Source: Marsupella aquatica (taxonomy: Eukaryota; Marchantiophyta). Taken from it: a DNA stretch of 64,000 bases. Made by a program: the position numbers and the translations under genes. The notes beneath the pieces were generated by a model. The model did not search any database. It was not told the origin of the DNA and saw nothing but the letters and a program-made list of their open reading frames with translations. Of this stretch, positions 1 through 9,817 are shown one piece after another (positions within the stretch are counted from its first letter, which is position 1; every line of letters starts with the position of its first letter). Where the stretch lies: positions 4,960,001 through 5,024,000 of the forward strand of contig OZ316893.1 in the NCBI GenBank assembly GCA_973895155.1, given 5' to 3'.

Positions 1-121
1 TCATACATATCCCCCTCATATGTGATGTGCTTTGTGATGATTGCAGTTGTAACCATGCCGACAAGGATTCAAACATGAAGCAACATAGTCCTCTGACAAA
101 GGAGCCTCTTTAGAAGAGGTA

Positions 122-724
122 TTGTGTATTCTGTTGTTCTCTGAGCAAGAGATTCTACAAACTAGCCCTCATGTTTGTGCAATTTGTGAGCATGGTGGGA
201 AGTTGGTAATTTGTGATGGGCCATGTCACAGGCAATTTCATTATGTGGTTGGAGATGAAGCCCCTAATGACTCTTGCCCCTGTGTAGTCCTTCCCCTCCA
301 TCATGGAGGGAAGCCATGGTTTTGCCCAAATTGTAACCAGGACCAGGCCATGTGTTATGGGTGCCGCACTGTGGGACTGTCACCTACAATTGTGCGAAAA
401 TGCTCTGATCGTTTTTGTGTACGATTTTATTGCTTTGGGTGTTTGGTAGCCGATGCAAAGTCCTGCCCATTGCATACATGTGTGACATGTTATCAGAGTC
501 TTGAGGGTCAGATGGTCAAGAACATGGTACAATGTCTACGATGTCCAAATGCCTGGCATACAGATTGTCTCCAGATGATCAAAAGCAAAGGGTTTGCTCA
601 TGATAGGGACATTTGGGAACATGAAGCACATGGACAACAGTGACAAATGTTTTATTGCCCCCGTCATCCTATTGATCCACACCTCAAGACTCCAATCAGG
701 GACCACATTTCATGGCTCCAATGA
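122..724 (+). pseudogene. EDM2-like PHD-finger fragment with in-frame stop
   Basis: The frame holds a run of zinc-binding motifs in the order seen in plant EDM2 (ENHANCED DOWNY MILDEW 2) PHD fingers: CAICEHGG, CDGPCHRQFH, CPNC, CYGC, CxVRFYCFGC, CPLHTC and CLRCPNAWH. EDM2 is a nuclear chromatin reader involved in silencing of genes and transposons. The frame is broken by TGA at 641-643. Directly after it, in the same frame, it continues with MFYCPRHPIDPHLKTPIRDH, which resembles the EDM2 segment following the PHD fingers, and then ends at TGA 722-724. No ATG opens the frame; an in-frame TAG lies at 86-88. It lies 0.5 kb upstream of the transposase-like gene, inside the same presumed transposon. 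The family assignment is from memory of EDM2 sequences. The stop could instead mark a missed intron, but no GT-AG pair removes it obviously. Confidence 0.6.
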
Positions 725-1219
725 TCTGAATAATGAACGAACCTATTACTTAGGTTTCAACGTCGTAGTGGGGTATGAGCAAGGCAAATACTTAAGCTGC
801 ATCATGGGTGGTAGTACCCAATTTTATTAGTGTTGACATTTTGTCATAATTAAGGTCACTAATAGTGCTGCATTTTGATGAGCAGAAGCACTAAACCTTG
901 GGAACTGTTAGAAAACCAGGCGAAAAGGATATTTTGTCCAAAGATATTTTATCCAACTTTAACGGTATATCATGATTTTCACTGAATACATTTGCATGTA
1001 TGATGGATTGCATTATAAAGTGTTTTGGCCTATTAGCACTTCTTTTGTTAAAAGTATGCTGACAGTATGTATATTACATGAGAATGTGTATGTTGTCGTT
1101 GCATCTCTTGAAGATCCTAATGTGTTTGCATTGTGTGTATTTCAAATGTATTTGTGCAGGTCTTTTTGTTATCGACTCCAAAAGCAATTGTGCTATGCAT
1201 GTTCTAGATTTGTATTGCA
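725..1219. other. Spacer between PHD fragment and transposase-like gene
   Basis: AT-rich, no convincing reading frame or RNA gene. The short frames here do not resemble any family known to me. It presumably holds the promoter and 5' leader of the gene that starts at 1220. Confidence 0.4.
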
Positions 1220-3931
1220 ATGGCAGCCCCTAAACCCAACTCTGTGAAATTGATACGCAAAGTTGGGGATGACAAGGCTGATTTACCAATCTGTGTTTTG
1301 TCATTCAAAGAAGGACACACCCTACATGATTTTAGGGCTCGTATTGGCTCTACTCTAGACTTTGACTTTGATTTTTGGGATGAGAGACTTCCTGGTCGAG
1401 TGAAACCTGTACATGAGAAATTAATTGATCTGTCTGAGCTGGATGGAAGAGTTATTGTTGTACAACAAGAACTTGGAGATGGTGGGAGCCCGGGTGGGAG
1501 GATCCCACCAATACCCTGTCATCCTTGCACTCCTGCATCATTGGGTCCGAATACTGGGACACCACAATTGGGGCCAACAGCACCAGCACCCTCCCCTGTA
1601 AGGGCTTCTTTTGAGTCACAATTGATGGGAGATGTTCCATCAAAGCTATGGAAAGATGAGTGGATGAGGTTAGAGAAATGGGCACATAAGAAGGGTTATG
1701 GTGATCACAATTGGAGAATTCGTACCTGGGATGAGGGGACAGATGTTCGAGGGCATCTGGAGTGTCTTGAATGTAGGGAAACTTATGGCAATGTAGACAA
1801 CTCTCAGAACCCTAAATCCATCTCCAATTGCTTTAGTAATTTTAAGACCAAACACTTGGTCTTCAATAAGCACAAGGATAACTATTGTCGGAGAAGGGGC
1901 ATTCCTTCTACTTTGGTTCAGGTAGCAGACATCTCTGAGAAGCCAGAATATGATCATGCAGACGCCATCAAAGTAGGCGTTGAGATAGTTCAGCGATTGA
2001 ATGCGGAGCTTGGGGATGATGGCAAACTATTCTCTATTGTTCCTGATCCCAGTACTCCTGAGTGTGCAAACAGGTCTTTCCTGTTTAAGGTTCGCTGTAC
2101 TGTCTGTGGAATGCTTCACACTGACTTGTGCCCCAAGAAGCTTACCTTGGAGCCCAATTTGAGGACACACTTAGTGAGTCAAGATCACTTGGATGCATTG
2201 GAGACGAGGCATGACACAAAAATGCTTGCCTTGAGGTCTGGGAAGAGGGGCAGGCCAAAGAGGACTGATTCTAGGGACCTACATCCTGGTCAGAGCAGGA
2301 TTTTGAAGTTCTTTAAAGATGATGGGTCCCGAACAGGCAGCAGTTCAGGTTCAGGTTCAGGTGTGTGTGAATCTGTTGATCTTGGTCTGAGTTTGCTTTG
2401 CTGGGGATTATGGGTAGAGAGAGGTGTGCCTCGAGTGTTATGGAAGGGTATATCTTATGATATTTCCGGCATTTTGGATGATCAGTCTGGGGGCATTGCG
2501 AGCCAAGTTGTTGCTTGGATGTTTTCCATCCAAGAAGAGACTGTGTTGTGAGTATAGCAGGCTGTTTTAGACACAAGGATTGCTTGAGGTTATCACAGAA
2601 TGGAGGAGGATTTGAAAATCTAACTTGTAGTGAATGTGATTCTATAACACTAGAAGATGATTTTCGTGGACGGGTGCACAGGGAAGCGGAAGCAGTAGTC
2701 CACAGAGGGAGCCGAACCACTGCTGGTGGTATACGATTGGATTATTTGACCAACCCAGAGTTAAGAGATCAAGTGCACAAGCTGAACTCTGTGCGACGAA
2801 GAGAGCGTTGGTTGTTAGCTTTGCAAGCTCAGAAAGTATGTGCCTTGAGCACCAGGAAAAGAAAACTAGAGGAGTTGTTAGGAGTTGCAGCAGACAGGAA
2901 GGATTTGAGATTGTTTCTTAGGAGTATTTTGAATGGACACAGGAATGGTGCATTTGGTGGTAAGGAGGTTTTGTGGGATTTCTTGAAGGATGTAGCTCGC
3001 AATTTAGGCAGGAAGCCAAAAGGTAATTGGTACAATAATAGGACTCGAGCTATTGCTCAGGCTATGTTCCAATTTGGGGGCCGTCAAGTTGCTCATTGTT
3101 TTGCACGAAACTTGACAGCCCCTAGCCTTGTGACCCTAAAACGTGATAGAGCAAAACTCACACCTTTTCGAACTGGGTTACGGAAGGAAACCTTTCAGAA
3201 GATCGCTAGAGTGTTGTCTGCTGCAAAGCACTCATTGGGCATTGAGGGGGATGTGCCTGTTATCTTTGCTGAGGATGAAACAAGGATCAAAGAACACCCT
3301 AGGTAATTGGAACTGGACATTTTTCCAATTGTTTTTTTAATGACTTTACAAGTAGCACTTGGCTGGAATTGCTCTGATATTGAAAATTTGCATGTCTGTG
3401 TTTCAGGTGGGAGGCAAAGTATGATACTCTCATTGGTTTCTGTGGACCTTCAGAGCAGCATGTATGCTCCTATGGTTTGGAAATTCTAGTTGGTGAAGGT
3501 GATGAGGGGTATGATAAAATTGTAAGTACATTTGAACAATGCCCCAAGTGCATGTATGCTCGAGTTGTGATTGTGAATCCTCTGCATGAGTCCTTACCTA
3601 AATTGGCTGTGTGTGCACTTCCAACTTGTAATAAGTTCACAAATTCTTGGGTACGAGAGCATTGGGTCCAGTTAAAGGCTTTTGGGGATGAATATTGTAG
3701 AGCTATGGTAGGCTCTTTGCTTGGACATGCTAGTGATGGTGATGCACGTCGCCGGAAGTTGATGCTGGAAGATTACAGAGGGCAGAATGGATCATACCCA
3801 AGGTACGGTGTCGTGATTTTCTCTTAAGTTATAAAAAATTGTTTTAATATGCTATAGATTATATAAGTAATTTAGTAGTTAGATTATTAAATTTAGATTT
3901 TATTAAAACTCTTTAGCTATATTAACGGACT

Positions 3932-4150
3932 ATGGTAGTTCCACCAATGCATATGAGTAGTTCCACCAACTACAATAATATTCACCAACACATAGTAGTT
4001 CTACCAACGCACAGTAAGTCCATCAGCGCATAGTAGTTTTACTAACGCACAATAGTTTTACCAACGCACAGTAGGTCCACCAACGCATAGTAGTTCCACC
4101 AACTCATGGTAGTTTCACCTACTAAAAGTAGTTTCACCAACTATGAACAG
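3932..4150. repeat. Minisatellite, about 21-bp unit
   Basis: About ten degenerate copies of AGTAGTTCCACCAACGCAC in tandem, for example around 3951, 3993, 4029, 4068 and 4088. It lies inside intron 2 of the transposase-like gene. Confidence 0.8.
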
Positions 4151-4326
4151 TACTAGCACACTCTTTGGTATTAGATGTTTGACACTTGGCCTTCATCCAA
4201 GTGTTTGGGATTGATCCATGCCCTCTTGGTGTGCACTATAAATAAAGTGGTGAGGGGCACTCTCCCCTCATTCCGCAGTGTTTATCATTCAAGGTTGTGA
4301 AGCTCTTTTGTGCCTTGAACATAGTA

Positions 4327-4451
4327 GTGGGGCGTTCTTTGGCCCGGATAGCAAAGGAATGAGTGGTAGACTTATAGATGGGACCTTAGGGAATAAGGTT
4401 TCTTTGGGAATATAGGGGTGGGGCGTTCTTTGGCCCGGATAGCAAAGGAAT
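4327..4451. repeat. 34-bp direct repeat pair
   Basis: Two identical 34-bp copies at 4327-4360 and 4418-4451, both beginning GTGGGGCGTTCTTTGG and ending GCAAAGGAAT, separated by 57 bp. A TATAAATA motif precedes them near 4237. Function unknown. Confidence 0.75.
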
Positions 4452-5218
4452 AGGAGAGCCATCATGAAGAGAGTTATCCCTGATCTTCCCCTTCGTAATC
4501 TATTTTTGATTAGAGTCCATCTTTTAGACAAACCATCTATGAGGCAACATCTAACCTATCATTTTGGAGCTCAGTTTGCAACTGCTGTTATGGTTTCTAA
4601 CGAGCCAATAATATACCCAGTGGTGTCGTACCGAGAGGAGTGGGAGTGCATCATCTTTGTCCTTTATTGAAGTCATGGATCTGAATAGGAGTCCGGATAA
4701 TATTCCTGTTTCATTTTCTCTTGGAGATATTAGAATCATATGTCGTAAGAAAACTAATTTTCGTGATGTGTTGGTCCGCAAGTATGGTGAAGTAGGGTTT
4801 AAAAGTATTTTAATTTCACCTGAACCTTTCTTAATACCCACTACCCTTGTTACTAGAATTATTATTTTGATTTTAGTGTAGAACTTATGAGCATGCAAGG
4901 TTAACTTCAAAAGAGCCAACATGCTCTTGCCAGAAAATACGGTCACCCGAACAACGGAGTTGGGTGGGAAGGGTGGGCTTACTCTGCTTCAATTCTACCA
5001 AATGGGGATTTGTATGGCTTTGGTGACCAAGACCAACCTCATAATGGGAAAAAGATGATAAACCCCTTAGACAAAGTGTCTTCTTTACTGGTGCTAGGAG
5101 ATCAACATGCATCTTTATCTTATGTAGCTAATGTCTACAATCATTATCCAATTCATGAACATGGCATGGCTTGGGATGATGTGAATAGGACTGACCGGCA
5201 GAATTGGGTAGGTCCACA

Positions 5219-5463
5219 CTCGGGGGGGTCACTTCCATGAAAGTGGCATATCATGTGCGACGAAGTATAGGGCCATTTAAATGGTTTTGGCGGAAGACTT
5301 ATTAAGTCTTCTATGGAAATATAGGGTTGTTTAATTGCAAAATGCATACGTGTCATCACATGATTGGTGTCGTACAACTTTCTAGAAAGTGACTTAGGGG
5401 GGTCATAAATGACCCAAACCGTCGCACGTGATGGATGACCCTTCATATAGTGACCCCCCCGAG
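5219..5463. mobile_element. 245-bp MITE with CTCGGGGGGGTCAC termini
   Basis: The ends are CTCGGGGGGGTCACT and its reverse complement. Imperfect inverted similarity extends about 42 bp inward to TGCGACG. The 8-bp target duplication GGTCCACA is at 5211-5218 and 5464-5471. It has no coding capacity. It sits inside exon 3 of the transposase-like gene. Removing the element plus one duplication copy (253 bp) restores NWVGPQRIAARRVQQCLKDM in frame. The right end matches the right end of the large element at 7757-7800, so this is a non-autonomous relative of its host element. Confidence 0.9.
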
Positions 5464-7199
5464 GGTCCACAACGAATAGCAGCAAGAAGAGTGCAGCAAT
5501 GTCTGAAAGATATGTATGAGAGGAGAGATATACGACATGAACGAAGTTTAGGAACTCAGTTGTACTTGGAGATTTGTGCAGATTACTTAGATATTTTCTT
5601 TTCTCCAATTCATGACTTGAGGTCCCGTATTGTGTTAGCATCCAAGGTTTCGTTCTTTCTACGTTTGTGGAGATTGTGGTTGAGGTTTGGTGACCATTCA
5701 GTGGGTGGGAACTTTGCAGCACACACTGAGAAAGACATGATGTCTATTCAGGCCTTTCATGATGTTAACATGTCATGTCATTTCATTGTGCTGTTAATTT
5801 GTGCCTTTCGAGATAAGTTCCCACATCTAGGTGTTCCCTTTCACTTGTTAGGTTTGGATTGTTGTGAGATTTTCTTCAGCAAGGTAGGAGGCATGAGTGG
5901 CCATGAGCAAAATTATGATTTTGGCTCTCTGTTGGATAGTGCTGTTGGACTGAACCGGCTTGCTGCCCTGGAATATGGACCAGAAGGCTTGAAGATAGGT
6001 TGTTCACATAAGAAGCGAGATCATGTATGGGGGAAGATTCATCCTATAGGGGGAGGGGAGGAAGCACCAAATCTACTTGACTATTCTTTCATTGAGACTA
6101 ATGAATTAGTGGTTGCAGCCCTTAAAGAAGGTTTTGTTGCTGCTAAGGATCTTATGCATCAATTGCAGATGTCTCCACGAAGTTCCTTACCAACAGCTAG
6201 AAAGAGATGGTGGACATGTCCTTGGGTTGTGGAAAGTGAGACCTGGCCACTAGAGGTGGTTCTGAAGGAAGCAGTTGTTTGCAATGATTCTGAGGAGCAA
6301 GTAGAGCACCAACCACCAGACATAGGCCCTCGCCCAACTAGAGAATTTCATGAATTGGAAGATCCTGAGGATGATCTGAATAGAATAGATGCATGGTTAA
6401 CAGAACCAGATCCCATTGTTATTCCTGACATGCATTCAGATGATGTACACAAAGATGATATACAGTTTGATGTCGACCCCATAGATGAGCTTGAGACATT
6501 AGGCCATGAAGTTCGGCATGTGTTTGGATCAGTTGTCCATGTTGTAACTAATGTGCAGAATCATACCAAGGTAGTGCCTACTATTACTTATGAAGGCAAG
6601 GTGATTTACAAATCCACTCTGGTAAGCCAGCTGGTAGGCAATCCACATTTGTCAAAAGATAGGCTGACAAGGGTGAAACAAGTGCTATACTATAGTACTG
6701 GCAAGAGAAAAGTGCAAGAAGCCAATCCTAACTCATGTTTTGTTGATGTTGGCACTGATTGTGCAATTGCATTTGAGTCTGATGATAATCCTGCTCCAAG
6801 TACTAGATCTGGAAAAAAAAGGGAGGAAAGAATAAGGCTGCGATGGAGGCAATCTCAACAGGTAATAAATATTTTTGGTTGGGTCGGATTGTCCAAATGA
6901 GACAAAAGTATGGTAGTAGGTGGGGCAATTGTCGGACACCAATTGATTTAATGGATAGGCCCACTCCACTTGCAGGGCAATCAGGTAGCATTTGTGAACT
7001 GTTGTTAAATTGGTATAGTCCTATTGGTAAGAGCAAAAGTGAATTCAGATATGATACCACTGATTTGAAATGGATGGATATTGAAATGGTCATTGCTAGT
7101 GTTAGCTTAACCATGAAAGAAGGGGTTATGGATCGTATCTATGTCTTGGATCCAATAGATAGACATGCATTGGATCAGTATCTTCAAACAATGGTATGA

Positions 7200-7756
7200 A
7201 TGTTATGCTATTGTTTACTTTTTGAGAGTATATATATTTTATTTTGTTTATATTAGTGGGTGTAGTGGGATAGGATAGGGGGTGACGGATTGGCAACTTG
7301 AGATCCTTTCTCAATTAGGGGTTCAATTCCCCTCCGTCACATGTTACATCTCTCAGCAGAAGTTTTCAATGGAGTATGGATGGAGTATGTGATTGGTTTC
7401 AAATTGATTGTTGATGGAATGGATTATTCATGTTGTGACCTTAAGGCCATCCCACTTATGTACACAATATTGGGATGACCTTTAGGTACACAATATAAAT
7501 GATGCATTGAAATGATGAAAGTTTGAGGTCGAAAAAGGCGCAAGAACTGTTGCAGGGCGTGCCATGTTTGACATACGACTTCACAAGGTACTGGCATAGA
7601 CTTATCTTTTCTTTCTAGGCATTTTTTATTGATATGTGACACTTTACTTCACAAATTATAGGGGCAATATAAATTGGATTTTAGACTCTTAGAAGAAAGA
7701 AAGGGGGAGGAAACAAAAATTTCAACTTAATAAGTATGGGGGTCTAGGCATGAAAA
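7200..7756. other. Downstream region of the transposase-like gene
   Basis: AT-rich, no coding region. It contains the tRNA-like structure at 7282-7340 and a repeated GTACACAATAT motif near 7460 and 7484. The last part (7737-7756) is subterminal sequence shared with the 245-bp MITE (GGGGGTC...). Confidence 0.45.
7282..7340 (+). ncRNA. 59-nt tRNA-like structure without a D arm
   Basis: A 7-bp acceptor-like stem (GTGACGG / CCGTCAC), a 5-bp anticodon-like stem TTGAG/CTCAA with 7-nt loop ATCCTTT (CCT, arginine, at positions 34-36 after T33), and a 5-bp T stem AGGGG/CCCCT with loop TTCAATT. Only nine bases (ATTGGCAAC) lie where a D arm should be, the variable region is two bases, and position 37 is T rather than a purine. 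The fold is too complete to be casual, but a normal nuclear tRNA is excluded. It could be an organelle-derived or decayed tRNA, or a structural element of the transposon. Confidence 0.45.
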
Positions 7757-7800
7757 CGTCGCAGGTGATGGGGGGTCCTCCATATAGTGAGACCCCCGAG
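7757..7800. repeat. Right TIR of the large transposon
   Basis: CGTCGCAGGTGATGG...CCATATAGTGAGACCCCCGAG aligns with the right end of the 245-bp MITE (5420-5463). The first base after it lies in the middle of a conserved transposase exon on the minus strand. Confidence 0.75.
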
Positions 7801-7974
7801 GAAGCAGCTAGGACTCCAATCAGGTTTGTGCTCCAAGGCTGTATCCTTCATTGCCTTCAAAAAAGTAGCGATGTGCTCAGCTGATTCAGACTGCTGGATG
7901 CACCATGCTATGGGTAATCCCATCTGGTGTTGATCAAAAGCAACGAGCGTGAAGAAAGGGAACTACAACCGCAC

Positions 7975-8315
7975 TGGGGTTAGAAAGGCAGAACATGAAC
8001 TAGAAGACAAATAATGAACTCAAGTACATTGTGTAGTGACATGGCAGAACATGAACTACAAGACATCAAATGAAATAGGTCACATGGCAGAACATGAACT
8101 ATAATACTAGAAACAAAATATATGAAGAGCAGAACATGAACTATAATAGAAGGGATAGACACAACAAAACATATGAAGATGGCAGAACATGAACTTCAAC
8201 AAAGATACAAAATGAAGTCGCATGGTCAAATAGGTGTGATGGGCAGAACATGAACCATAATTGAAGGAACAGACACAAGAAAACATATGAAGATGGCAAA
8301 ACATGAACTAGAAGA
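7975..8315. repeat. Degenerate tandem repeat, GGCAGAACATGAAC core
   Basis: About eight copies of (G)GCAGAACATGAACTA spaced by roughly 40-65 bp, lying almost exactly within intron 2 of the MULE pseudogene. Longer shared blocks such as ACACAAGAAAACATATGAAG (and variants) near 8160 and 8275 show unit duplication. Confidence 0.75.
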
Positions 8316-9446
8316 CATGGAATGCAATGAAATGGAGATCTTGAGGAGATGAAATGCTAATTACATACCCCATATTTATTAGTTGCAAAGGTACTATCTA
8401 ACGCCAAAACTGATCCATGAGATAGGGTGATCATCTGCGCTCTTTGCCAAGGTGACTGCAATGAAAGTATGAATTCCTGCTCTGGTGGGCCCGCCATGTA
8501 CTCCTGTGAAAGAAGCACTCTCTCAGGATACATCCCCATCCATTTGCGCATCGATGCCTGGTCATTATCAGACCATAGCTAGGTCTCCTTGTCAACTTTT
8601 TGTTTGAGGTTTCGAAGATCTTGTTTAGAAACCAGGTTGTCTCTCCCATCGAAAGTTAGTGACACACCAGGATCAGTGGTATTGTGTCCACGATCATGAC
8701 CATCTCTTTCAAACTGCGATTGACAATGGAGGTCATAAATATCAAGGACGGACCATCCTGCCCTCAATAAGTCCTCAAGGTGCTTCCGGATCTCTTTGGT
8801 CAACCATGGAGCAATGCTGCATTTTGGTCCCCAAGAGGGCGGCCCCAATTGTGGATCCCAATCGCCATGCACAATGTCCCCTCTTTGATTACAATGCTTT
8901 CTGCAATTCGAACACAGACAGAACATAAACCATTGCATACAAAATAAGATGGTAGACAGTAAAAACAACTATGTGCACAAAATTAGGCAAAACCTAAACT
9001 GCATCACATAAATTCATGTCAACGTGGACCTTGCAACAGACTTGGAGTATGCATAATTAGACAGAATGCATCCTTGCATGTTTATGTAGGAGAGTTGAAC
9101 AGCATCAGGGTTGGCTTTCATCCTCTTCGCAATGAAATGACACTGACATCCTCGCTTGGCATGGTTGTTGAATGCATTCTTCCGTAATCTAGGTCTACTC
9201 CCAACTCCTGATGTTGGTTTTGTTCCAGGCAGTGGAGGAATAGCTACGCTACGCATGTCTTCCTCTTGTGGGCCATAGGAACACCAGAAGATGGCATATT
9301 CTATCCAATAAGTGTTATTTGAATTAGATTTTCTTGAGGTTCTAATATGAAATGAGCTCTCAAATTTTGGATCCTTTCTGCCTTCGCCATCTTTGAAATC
9401 AGTGAGACGGTTCCATGGAATGAGAGCTTGGTCATATGAGGCTTTA

Positions 9447-9731
9447 CACCGTGCCAGGAAACAGGAAAATGATTTCCTGTTATCAACAAAAATGAGATTT
9501 AAAAAATTTCTCATTAAAACTCAAAATTTTCAAAATATTTTTAAAAACGATCATTTTGGGCTAGCGCCAGGCGCTACTATTACTAGCTTGGGGCGCTAGT
9601 AAAAAAATGTCAAAAATACAAACAAAACAAAAAAAATTCCAAACAAAAAAATTCCAAACAAAAAAATTTCGAAAAATTCTCATCCATTTTCCTGTTTACT
9701 GTTTCCTGTTTCCTGTTTCCTGGCACGGTGG
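9447..9731. mobile_element. 285-bp PIF/Harbinger-like MITE with TTA target duplication
   Basis: Left end CACCGTGCCAGGAAACAGG, right end the inverse of (C)CACCGTGCCAGGAAACAGG. TTA flanks both sides (9444-9446 and 9732-9734). Excision leaving one TTA restores the reading frame of the MULE exon through MTGYKASYDQALIPW. The interior is A-rich with repeated AAAAAATTCCAAAC and a small GCGCC/GGCGC hairpin near 9565-9597. A 3-bp TTA duplication is typical of PIF/Harbinger, though the TIR sequence is not the usual G-rich one. Confidence 0.8.
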
Positions 9732-9817
9732 TTATACCCAGTCATATGGGCTCCAAACAATCTGTAGCGACAAAAATTTCCCAGGCGGTGGAATCTGTAC
9801 GTACTCCTGTGTTTCAT

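Larger units (their letters stand above)
3803..4933 (+). other. Long intron 2 of the transposase-like gene
   Basis: Donor GTACGG at 3803, acceptor TTGCCAG ending at 4933. Removing it keeps frame (CCA AG|A AAA TAC) and restores a continuous conserved protein. At 1.13 kb it is ten times longer than intron 1 and holds a minisatellite (3932-4150), a 34-bp direct repeat pair and two meaningless short frames, so it has probably been enlarged by insertion. Confidence 0.65.
1220..7199 (+). pseudogene. Spliced, decayed DDE-transposase-like gene of an uncharacterised family
   Basis: Start ATG at 1220 in a good context (CAATGG). Exon 1 runs 1220-3302, with a frameshift near 2545 where GILDDQSGG...EETVL must join VSIAGCFRHKDC. 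Intron 1 is 3303-3406 (GTAATT...TTTCAG). Exon 2 is 3407-3802. Intron 2 is 3803-4933 (GTACGG...TTGCCAG) and joins SYPR to KYGHPNNGVGWEGW in frame. Exon 3 starts at 4934, is split by the element at 5219-5463, and goes to about 6861, where a second frameshift joins RWRQSQQ to GNKYFWLGRI. Stop is TGA at 7197. Features: two Cys/His (BED-like) zinc motifs (HLECLECR...; VRCTVCGM...HLVSQDH), then FAEDETRIKEHPRW, GHASDGDARRRKL and DCCEIFFSKVGG, which I read as acidic catalytic blocks of an RNase-H-like core. I remember related uncharacterised proteins in cnidarians and other eukaryotes. The 8-bp target duplication fits hAT/P-like enzymes, but the superfamily is not settled. Confidence 0.68.
1..7800. 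mobile_element. Right part of a large TIR DNA transposon (left end outside window)
   Basis: The right terminus ends ...GAGACCCCCGAG at 7800. Its last 44 bp match, in order and orientation, the right end of the 245-bp element at 5219-5463, which has intact TIRs and an 8-bp target duplication. Position 7801 onward is coding sequence of a Mutator-like transposase cut in mid-exon, so 7800/7801 is an insertion junction. The expected 8-bp duplication is GAAGCAGC (7801-7808). No matching left end (CTCGGGGG) is visible before the transposase-like gene, so the element probably exceeds 7.8 kb. It contains the PHD fragment, the transposase-like gene and the tRNA-like structure. That all of positions 1-7800 belong to one element is inference. 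Confidence 0.62.
7801..9817 (-). pseudogene. Mutator-like (MULE) transposase, broken
   Basis: Read from 9817 down. Exon 1 (9817-9030) begins MKHRSTYRFHRLGNFCRYRL, is interrupted by a MITE at 9447-9731, and contains KRGCQCHFIAKRM. Intron 9029-8901 (GTCCAC...TTGCAG) keeps frame. Exon 2 (8900-8369) ends in LALDSTFATNKYG, the first catalytic Asp block of MULE/FAR1-like enzymes. A single in-frame TAG lies at 8579-8581 (VDKET*LWSDND). Intron 8368-7963 (GTATGT...TTGTAG) keeps frame. Exon 3 (7962-7801) reads FPFFTLVAFDQHQMGLPIAW and then PDWSPSCFL, and is cut by the large TIR element. The usual second and third catalytic residues and SWIM zinc finger are therefore missing from the window. The family call rests on the LALDxTFxTNKYG and FDQHQMGLPIAW motifs. 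Confidence 0.75.

Noticed and set aside
594-830. 78-codon frame overlapping the PHD fragment
   Set aside because: Wrong frame; the EDM2-like continuation lies in the frame of the upstream fragment.
4150-4930. LTR or coding exon in the intron of the transposase-like gene
   Set aside because: A TATAAATA motif and short frames exist, but no primer-binding site, polypurine tract or recognisable protein, and exact splicing across it restores the gene.
7975-8315. CRISPR array
   Set aside because: Repeats are degenerate with unequal spacing in a eukaryotic intron, and no cas genes are present.
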